Source: an uncultured Granulicatella sp. (GTDB taxonomy: Bacteria; Bacillota; Bacilli; Lactobacillales; Aerococcaceae). From it: a stretch of 10,933 nt of DNA. The DNA is taken from assembly GCA_947254045.1 (NCBI GenBank), contig CAMYBO010000032.1, forward strand, positions 1 through 10,933. The letters run 5' to 3'. Positions 5,539 to 10,933 of this stretch are shown piece by piece. A model generated the notes under the pieces. That model saw nothing but the letters and a program-made list of their open reading frames with translations, had not been told where the DNA came from and searched no databases. The translations under genes and the position numbers were made by a program. Every line of letters starts with the position of its first letter. The first letter of the stretch is position 1.

Positions 5539-8328
5539 TTATTCTTCTTCGCTACGAAGCACTTCTGGATAAAATTCGCGCACAATTTTCGCACAACGAT
5601 GACATAATGTTGGAGCATCTTCTAATGTTCCTACTTCTACTTTCACCGCACGACAACGTTGACAAATTTCACCTTGTGCATGTTCAACAACCACAGAAAC
5701 ACCTTCACCTTGAACAGCATTTTCAGGAGCTGCAGTTCCCACTGACTCAACCTCTAATTGACTAACGATGAATAATTGAGCAACATCTGTTTGTAAGCTG
5801 TCTAATAAATCAGCCACTTCTTGAGTTGGATATAGTGTCACTTTTGCTTCAAAGTTTTTACCAATTAATTTTTCATTACGAGCTTCTTCTAATGCTTTAA
5901 GAGCTGTATTACGAACTTTAAAGAATTCAGCCCAACGAGCTAAAATAGCTTCTTCACCTTCATAATGAGTTACTTCAGGGAATTCTGCTAATTGAACATA
6001 AGCGTCCTCTTCTTTTAAGTATTTCCATACTTCTTCTGTTGTATGCACTAAAATAGGACTCAATAATTTTGTTAATTTCACTAAGATATCATACAATACT
6101 GTTTGCATTGCACGACGTTCAAAGCCATTTTCTTGATCAATATACACAACATCTTTAGCAAAATCTAAATAGAATTGTGATAAGTCAACAGTACAGAAGT
6201 TGATAACCCCTTGGTAAACCGTTGAGAATTGATAGTTATCATATGCTTTACGAATACTGTCTACTAATTGATTGAAGCGTACTAACATATATTGATCCAC
6301 TGTACGTAAGTCTTCAAACGCTACTGAGTGAGCTTTAGGATCAAAATCAGTTGTATTAGCTAACATAAATCTCATTGTATTACGGATTTTACGGTAAACT
6401 TCAGAAACTTGGTTTAAGATATCATCACTAATACGAACGTCTGACTCATAGTCCACAGAACTTACCCATAAACGAATAATATCTGCCCCTTTAGTCTTCA
6501 TTTCTTTAGCTGGAGAAATAACGTTTCCTAATGATTTACTCATTTTCTTCCCTTCTCCATCCATTACGAATCCTTGAGAAAGAACTGATTTATATGGAGC
6601 TTGGTGATGAATCGCAACACTTGTTGTTAAACTTGAGTTAAACCATCCACGGTATTGGTCACTACCTTCTAAATACATATCCGCTGGGAATAATAATTCT
6701 TCACGAGTTCCTAAAACTCCAGCATGAGAACTACCTGAATCGAACCATACATCCATGATATCTAATTCTTTTGTAAAGATACCATTTGGAGAATCTGGAT
6801 GAGTGAAGCCTTCTGGTAATAAATCTTTCACATCCCATTCGAACCATACATCTGAACCATGTTTTTCAAAAATTTGAGCAACATGTTCTGTTGTTTCTGG
6901 CGTAATAATTGGTTCACCATTTTCAGCATAAAATACAGGTAATGGAACTCCCCATACACGTTGACGTGAAATTACCCAGTCGCCACGATCACGAACCATG
7001 TTGTAAATACGAACTTGACCAGATGGATGATACCATTTAACGTCGTTTTCAATCACATCTAAGATTTCTTGACGAAAGGCATCAATTGAAGCAAACCATT
7101 GAGGTGTCGCACGGAAAATAACTGGTTTTTTCGTACGCCAGTCATGTGGGTAGCTGTGTACAAAATAACTTAAGTTTAATAAAGCACCTTTTTCAGTTAA
7201 TAAGTCTGTAATCACTTTATTCGCATCTGCATAGAACATTCCTTCAAATCCAGGTGCTTCATCTGTATAACAACCTTGGCCGTCTACTGGAGATAATACT
7301 GCTAAATTATATTTACGTGAATAATAGAAGTCGTCTTCCCCGTGTCCAGGAGCTGTATGAACTAAACCAGTACCCGCATCTAATGTTACATAGTCCCCAT
7401 TCATGACTAATGATTCACGTTCATAGAATGGATGCCAAGCAGTCATATATTCTAATGCGCTACCAGGGAATTCTTGTAAAATTTCAACATTTTCCCAAGC
7501 TAATGTAGTTGTTAATGATTCTACTAAATCTTTAGCAACAACGAATGTACCAGCAGAAGTTTTCACTTGTGCATAGACATAATCAGGATGAACGAAAATT
7601 CCTAAGTTTGCAGGAAGTGTCCAAGGAGTTGTTGTCCAAATCACAAATGAAGTATCTTCACCCAATAAGCCTTTTCCATCTTTTACTTTGAATGCTACAT
7701 AAATAGAAGCACTTTCTACATCTTTATATTCGATTTCTGCTTCAGCTAATGAAGATTCACTAGATGGTGACCAATAAATTGGTTTTAAGCCTTTATAAAT
7801 ATAGCCATTTTCAGCCATTTTACCAAACACACGAATTTGTTCAGCTTCAAATTCAGGTTTTAATGTTACATATGGGTTATCCCATGTACCAGTTACACCT
7901 AAACGTTTGAACACTGTTCTTTGATTGTCGATTTGACGCCAAGCATATTCTGCACATAATTTACGGAAATCTGCTACTGACATTTTTTTACGATCAACAC
8001 CTTCAGCATTTGCTAAAGCTTGTTCGATTGGTAATCCATGTGTATCCCAACCTGGAACAAATGGAGCACGGAATCCGCTCATTGATTTACTACGAACGAT
8101 AAAGTCTTTTGAAATTTTATTTAACGCATGTCCCATGTGAACATCCCCATTGGCATATGGAGGACCATCATGTAATATGAAAGAAGGTTTACCTTCATTT
8201 TTTAACTGACGTTGTGCATAAAGGTTTGCTTCTTCCCATTCTTGTTGATAATCTAATTCTTTTGTAGGTAAATTCCCACGCATTGGAAATTCTGTTTTTC
8301 CAATTTGCAATGTTTCTTTCATTTTCAT
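5539..8328 (-). CDS. ileS: Isoleucyl-tRNA synthetase
   Basis: This class I aminoacyl-tRNA synthetase charges tRNA-Ile in the cytoplasm. I set the start at ATG 8328-8326 (929 residues, near the usual ~920 for Gram-positive enzymes), preceded by AAGGAGG with 7 bases spacing. The open frame extends further upstream only because it reads through the T-box terminator. Motifs: HIGH-type HMGH (64-67), WDTHGLPIE, CP1 editing-domain blocks TTTPWTLP (232-239) and GTGLVHTAPGHGEDDF (319-334), and KMSKS (595-599). A C-terminal zinc-binding module has CQRC (889-892) and CHRC (909-912). All key residues are present, so it should be functional with editing. It is convergent with the polymerase operon; the repeat element separates them. 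Expression is set by the upstream T-box. Confidence 0.97.
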   Translation of the reverse strand: MKMKETLQIGKTEFPMRGNLPTKELDYQQEWEEANLYAQRQLKNEGKPSFILHDGPPYANGDVHMGHALNKISKDFIVRSKSMSGFRAPFVPGWDTHGLPIEQALANAEGVDRKKMSVADFRKLCAEYAWRQIDNQRTVFKRLGVTGTWDNPYVTLKPEFEAEQIRVFGKMAENGYIYKGLKPIYWSPSSESSLAEAEIEYKDVESASIYVAFKVKDGKGLLGEDTSFVIWTTTPWTLPANLGIFVHPDYVYAQVKTSAGTFVVAKDLVESLTTTLAWENVEILQEFPGSALEYMTAWHPFYERESLVMNGDYVTLDAGTGLVHTAPGHGEDDFYYSRKYNLAVLSPVDGQGCYTDEAPGFEGMFYADANKVITDLLTEKGALLNLSYFVHSYPHDWRTKKPVIFRATPQWFASIDAFRQEILDVIENDVKWYHPSGQVRIYNMVRDRGDWVISRQRVWGVPLPVFYAENGEPIITPETTEHVAQIFEKHGSDVWFEWDVKDLLPEGFTHPDSPNGIFTKELDIMDVWFDSGSSHAGVLGTREELLFPADMYLEGSDQYRGWFNSSLTTSVAIHHQAPYKSVLSQGFVMDGEGKKMSKSLGNVISPAKEMKTKGADIIRLWVSSVDYESDVRISDDILNQVSEVYRKIRNTMRFMLANTTDFDPKAHSVAFEDLRTVDQYMLVRFNQLVDSIRKAYDNYQFSTVYQGVINFCTVDLSQFYLDFAKDVVYIDQENGFERRAMQTVLYDILVKLTKLLSPILVHTTEEVWKYLKEEDAYVQLAEFPEVTHYEGEEAILARWAEFFKVRNTALKALEEARNEKLIGKNFEAKVTLYPTQEVADLLDSLQTDVAQLFIVSQLEVESVGTAAPENAVQGEGVSVVVEHAQGEICQRCRAVKVEVGTLEDAPTLCHRCAKIVREFYPEVLRSEEE

Positions 8329-8343
8329 TGCATTTCCTCCTTT

Positions 8344-8588
8344 GTCTATAAAATAAAAAATCCCCTGCAAAAGCAGGGGCGAAAGTTTCGCGGTACCACC
8401 CAAATTCTTGAAAAGTTATTTGTACTTTTCAACTTGGTAAATTGTTAACGCTATTTAAGCGATATTTCTTACTATTATTTCAGAAATATATCTCAGAGAT
8501 GATTTTCTATCTTTGAGGGACATGCTAATCTTTCACCAATCATTAGCTCGCTCATTGTATCAAAAATAGAACGTTCTCTTCTACGAAT
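8344..8588 (-). promoter_or_regulatory. T-box leader of ileS, Ile (AUC) specifier
   Basis: The minus-strand leader contains a stem I distal hairpin GCTAAT...ATTAGC with GATTGGTGAAAG in the loop. The specifier region GAAA-AUC-A has AUC at 8503-8501. A 9-bp stem III follows (8408-8416 with 8424-8432), then the conserved T-box GGGTGGTACCGCGAA (8401-8387). The UGGU of the T-box can pair with an ACCA end, as expected for tRNA-Ile with discriminator A. Uncharged tRNA-Ile should stabilise the antiterminator and raise ileS transcription. Confidence 0.93.
8355..8379 (-). terminator. T-box attenuator hairpin
   Basis: On the minus strand CCCCTGC-TTTT-GCAGGGG (8379-8362) is followed by ATTTTTT. This is the intrinsic terminator that competes with the T-box antiterminator. 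It lies about 30 bases before the ileS start. Confidence 0.92.
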
Positions 8589-8594
8589 ATCAAA

Positions 8595-8623
8595 ATAATA
8601 CGCTATTTTTATTAAAAATGCAA
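8595..8623 (-). promoter_or_regulatory. ileS promoter
   Basis: On the minus strand TTGCAT (8623-8618) and TATTAT (8600-8595) are separated by exactly 17 bases. Transcription would start near 8588, giving a leader of about 260 bases. The -35 begins right after the stop of the preceding gene (8629-8627). Confidence 0.8.
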
Positions 8624-8626
8624 GTC

Positions 8627-9382
8627 CTATCCTCTTACAGCCTCTTCGCTGGCTCTTACATATTTGCGAACTGTACTCTTATGGAAGAATAACGAGATAA
8701 ATGCAACTGGAATTGCTACAAAATATTTAATAATTTCTATAATAAGCGTAATAATCAAAAATGAAAGCAGATGTGATCCAATATCTTTCTTCATTTTCAT
8801 TTTATAGCCACCAAATAGTCCACGTTTAACTTTCCCAGTACTATAATCCATTACTTCAGAAGCAGCATATCCAGCACGAATTCCACCATATGGTGTAAAG
8901 AACCATCCTAAAATTCCACCTTTAAAACGACGATAGTCAATATACCAACTATAAGTATAATTAGAAAGCAAAATATACCCCAACCAGAAGATTTTTCCAA
9001 AAAATCCCATCTCTCTAAAAGAAGCAAAATATTGTAATAGTGAAATCACTAAATATCCAGTTAAATAAAAACTTAAGTCTTGCTTTGGTGTATCAAAATA
9101 TCCACCATGTCCTGAATAAGGAATGATTTGAGAATCTAGTTTTGGTTCCTCTTTTGGATATTCTGAAGAAGGTTTTGTTTGAAAGACTGGATTCTTTTTC
9201 CATTCATCTGAAGTAGGATCTACATAATCCGAAGAATTCGATTTTCCTTTTTTAGGTGGAGCTACATAATCATCCTTTTTAGGTGGAGCTACGTAATTAT
9301 CTGTTTTAGAGGTTGCTACATAGTCCTTATTATCATTATCAGAATCTTTTTTCTTTTTTGGTGGTGCTACATAATCTGTCAT
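8627..9382 (-). CDS. Membrane protein with N-terminal DYVAPPKK repeats
   Basis: This 251-residue protein starts at ATG 9382 with GGGAGG 6 bases upstream. Residues 1-60 carry five related motifs: DYVAPPKK (3-10), DYVATSKT (20-27), NYVAPPKK (29-36), DYVAPPKK (38-45) and DYVDPTSD (52-59). A charged Pro-rich linker leads to hydrophobic segments at about 103-121, 127-147 and 203-233 (the last could be two helices). Between them is a Gly/Tyr-rich stretch (FTPYGGIRAGYAASEVMDYS). The N-terminus has no signal peptide, so the repeats are probably cytoplasmic. I do not recognise a named family. It lies one base after the AAA+ gene's end, so it is in the same operon and may be the membrane partner of that ATPase. 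A docking role for the repeats is inference. Confidence 0.7.
   Translation of the reverse strand: MTDYVAPPKKKKDSDNDNKDYVATSKTDNYVAPPKKDDYVAPPKKGKSNSSDYVDPTSDEWKKNPVFQTKPSSEYPKEEPKLDSQIIPYSGHGGYFDTPKQDLSFYLTGYLVISLLQYFASFREMGFFGKIFWLGYILLSNYTYSWYIDYRRFKGGILGWFFTPYGGIRAGYAASEVMDYSTGKVKRGLFGGYKMKMKKDIGSHLLSFLIITLIIEIIKYFVAIPVAFISLFFHKSTVRKYVRASEEAVRG
9212..9376 (-). repeat. Degenerate tandem repeat coding for DYVAPPKK units
   Basis: Five diverged copies of a unit encoding (D/N)YVAPPKK occur within residues 3-59 of the membrane protein. At DNA level the plus-strand core ttTTAGGTGGAGCTACrTAAT is seen at 9251-9270 and 9279-9298, with looser copies near 9307-9322 and 9356-9374. Spacing is irregular, so this looks like old duplication under protein-level selection. 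Confidence 0.7.
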
Positions 9383-9383
9383 C

Positions 9384-9614
9384 TTATGCCTCCCTCATTT
9401 TTTCTAAATCTTCCCTTGTAATCGTATTAAAATCACTTGACTCATCTTTTGTTACACGACGAGACATATGCGCCAATAATTTTTGGTTAAAGTTACGAAT
9501 CCAACGTCCATTACTACGATCTAAGGAACGATTATATTCCAACGTCACTTTACGTGTGTAGTAATCCACATCTGCAATGTCATAGCTATTTTTTTGTAGA
9601 CCTTTAATCCCCAT
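9384..9614 (-). pseudogene. Detached C-terminal lid of the AAA+ protein
   Basis: The 76 codons beginning with ATG 9614-9612 directly follow the TAA of the AAA+ reading frame and are in the same frame. The sequence (YTRKVTLEYNRSLDRSNGRW, then IRNFNQKLLAHMSRR, then ITREDLEKM) matches what normally follows the 'NR-DFEDYTPEQIV' segment in CbxX/CfxQ-type AAA+ proteins, namely the helical lid with its SNGRWIRN block. So this is the rest of the upstream gene rather than an independent one. No ribosome site precedes this ATG; TAA-ATG adjacency could permit stop-restart translation. If the stop is a mutation, the ATPase lacks its lid and is probably dead. If restart or readthrough occurs, function may remain. 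Confidence 0.75.
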
Positions 9615-10933
9615 TTAAACAATTTGTTCTGGAGTATAGTCTTCAAAATCTAATCGGTTAGGAACACGTGAAGTTAAACCTGGATTAATTTGTAAAAATT
9701 GCTCCATTTCTTTGGTATATCCCGCAAAAATAATCATAATTTCATTTTTGTGGTCTTCCATATATTTAAGAATCGTTGTAATAGCTTCTTTTCCGGTATC
9801 ATTTGTACTCTTCTTATCTAATGAATAAGCTTCATCGATAAATAACACCCCACCACGCGCTTCTTCTAATTTTGCTAATGTTTGAGTTGTTGTTTGGTTC
9901 ACATATCCAGATAATAAATCTGATTCAGAAACTTCCACAAATTTAAAAGTATCTCCAAACAATGCTCCACGCTCAAATAAGATTTTACCCATTAAACGTG
10001 CAACAGTTGTTTTACCAGTACCAGGATTTCCCATAAACATTGAGTGTAATACTAGCTGTTGAGGTGGTTCTCCTCTTAAAACACGTTGTTTATTATAATC
10101 AACCATGCCAATTAATGTATCGATTTCTTTTTTCACAGCTTCTAAACCAACTAGGCTTTGTAATTCTTCATAACTATCTAATTCTTTAGGAGCATTTTCA
10201 TCTCCTTCTGCTCCAATTGCTTTAGTATGACGAACAGATGCATGTAAAATCGAATTCTCATCTGTATCAATATTTAATTCACTCGAACTACCTTGTGCAT
10301 ACATTAATTCTTGAACATGAATTAGAGAAGATTCTAATCCTTTGATACTCACTTCAAGAGATTTTTCGAATAAAAGTTGTTTCGCAAAAATAATTGAACA
10401 ATAGTACAATCTTAATGGAATACTTGACTCACTTTCACACTGGAATGTAATGATTCCGTCAGCAAAGCAATAAGTATTTGGACCTAAATCAAAGTTATCC
10501 ATAATTTTACAATTATTTAAACGAGTAATTGTTGTTCTCAAATCCATTGATTGAACCGTTACGTCTGTCAAAGTTACGCCACTTTTCTTTTCAGAATAGA
10601 GTCCTTGTCCTCTATCTAGTTTACCAATAATTCCTGTATCTAATTGGAATGAAGAATCACTGACCCAAATCATTGGATAACCTTTCAGCATATCGCCACC
10701 ATAAAATTGGCAATTAGTAGCTTCTAATCGTGCATCTTTTTGTAAATATACAGCATTTCCAAAATAATTTTCACAAATGGTATTTGTAAATTTCATCTCC
10801 GAACCTTCACCAAGTGTTCGCCATTGGAAGAAACAATCACTTACTGTTAATGAACTATTTCTAAAATAAATGTCTTGATTTCCACTATCACTAACAAAAT
10901 ATGTTTGACAATTTTCAAAAGTAACAAAAGAAT
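9615..10933 (-). CDS. Beta-helix plus CbxX/CfxQ AAA+ ATPase, 5'-partial, cut by in-frame stop
   Basis: The frame is open to the right edge (about 45 more codons beyond the internal ATG at 10796), so the true start lies outside. Numbering below is from that Met. Residues up to about 180, plus the upstream part, show short repeated beta-strand units with Asn/Cys/Phe ladders (FENCQTYFV, TNCQFYGG, LNNCKIMDN), suggesting a right-handed beta-helix. The AAA+ module spans about 205-393: Walker A GNPGTGKT (256-263), Walker B VLFIDEA (317-323), sensor-1 IIFAGYT and Arg-finger-like NPGLTSR. It is closest in style to CbxX/CfxQ, SpoVK and EccA proteins, which remodel partners using ATP. TAA at 9617-9615 ends it before the lid, which follows in frame. 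A CAA-to-TAA change would restore EQIVQMGIKGL. It is co-directional with the repeat membrane protein. Confidence 0.8.
   Translation of the reverse strand, partial: SFVTFENCQTYFVSDSGNQDIYFRNSSLTVSDCFFQWRTLGEGSEMKFTNTICENYFGNAVYLQKDARLEATNCQFYGGDMLKGYPMIWVSDSSFQLDTGIIGKLDRGQGLYSEKKSGVTLTDVTVQSMDLRTTITRLNNCKIMDNFDLGPNTYCFADGIITFQCESESSIPLRLYYCSIIFAKQLLFEKSLEVSIKGLESSLIHVQELMYAQGSSSELNIDTDENSILHASVRHTKAIGAEGDENAPKELDSYEELQSLVGLEAVKKEIDTLIGMVDYNKQRVLRGEPPQQLVLHSMFMGNPGTGKTTVARLMGKILFERGALFGDTFKFVEVSESDLLSGYVNQTTTQTLAKLEEARGGVLFIDEAYSLDKKSTNDTGKEAITTILKYMEDHKNEIMIIFAGYTKEMEQFLQINPGLTSRVPNRLDFEDYTPEQIV

Noticed and set aside
5331..5607. Small open frames on both strands (65 codons minus, 73 codons plus) over the repeat element
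   Set aside because: They are made of palindromic repeat sequence, and the plus-strand one also runs into the ileS 3' end. No convincing ribosome sites or protein-like composition; likely spurious.
8329..8403. 25-residue N-terminal extension of IleRS (MGGTAKLSPL...)
   Set aside because: These codons read through the T-box antiterminator and terminator hairpin. The AAGGAGG site points to the ATG at 8328, and the family normally starts there.
9212..9376. CRISPR-like or intergenic repeat array
   Set aside because: The repeats are irregularly spaced, diverged at DNA level and encode a conserved peptide motif in a real gene. No CRISPR array, tRNA or rRNA gene was seen anywhere in the window.
9313..9561. 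82-codon plus-strand frame
   Set aside because: It lies antisense to the AAA+ lid and repeat-protein genes, with no ribosome site or recognisable protein.
9600..9630. Frameshift as the cause of the AAA+ gene split
   Set aside because: The two parts are in the same frame with one TAA between them, so a nonsense codon, not a frameshift, separates them.

Overview
This is a low-GC, AT-rich Gram-positive window. It has strong GGAGG ribosome binding sites, a T-box-controlled isoleucyl-tRNA synthetase gene, a PgpA/YutG-type lipid phosphatase tail and an HdiR-like repressor next to a UvrX/UmuC-type polymerase. Together these suggest a member of the Firmicutes, probably Lactobacillales (Carnobacteriaceae or Enterococcus-like). 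The genus is an inference and is not proven by the sequence.

Layout, left to right. (1) Bases 1-240 are the 3' end of a plus-strand phosphatidylglycerophosphatase A gene. It is followed by a near-perfect hairpin (285-328) that separates it from a convergent minus-strand pair. (2) Bases 347-2320, minus strand, hold two uncharacterised genes in an operon: a 418-aa multidomain protein, then a CpXC-type zinc-ribbon-like protein. (3) Bases 2321-2456 form a divergent control region with two palindromes. (4) Bases 2457-5261, plus strand, are a compact SOS-type operon: an XRE-S24 (LexA/HdiR-like) repressor, a Y-family polymerase, a YolD-like protein and a small unknown protein. The last three are tightly linked or overlapping, and a terminator closes the operon. 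(5) Bases 5288-5530 contain two copies of a small palindromic repeat element between convergent genes. The larger copy carries three internal hairpins, one of them a bidirectional terminator-like stem. (6) Bases 5539-8328, minus strand, encode IleRS, preceded by a complete T-box leader with an AUC specifier and a good promoter. (7) Bases 8627-10933, minus strand, hold a membrane protein with N-terminal DYVAPPKK repeats and, upstream of it, a large gene running off the right edge. That gene combines a right-handed beta-helix-like region with a CbxX/CfxQ (SpoVK/EccA-like) AAA+ domain.

The most notable point is that the AAA+ gene is cut by an in-frame TAA (9615-9617). The C-terminal lid continues in the same frame from the very next codon, an ATG. 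A single CAA-to-TAA change would explain this, so the gene is either a fresh nonsense pseudogene, a split gene using stop-restart, or a readthrough case. The least described parts are the beta-helix/AAA+/repeat-membrane-protein operon, the palindromic element family, and the CpXC pair divergent from the SOS switch.

How the parts work together: the repressor should silence the polymerase operon until DNA damage triggers its self-cleavage, and its candidate operators lie in the region shared with the divergent CpXC operon. The T-box makes ileS transcription depend on uncharged tRNA-Ile.
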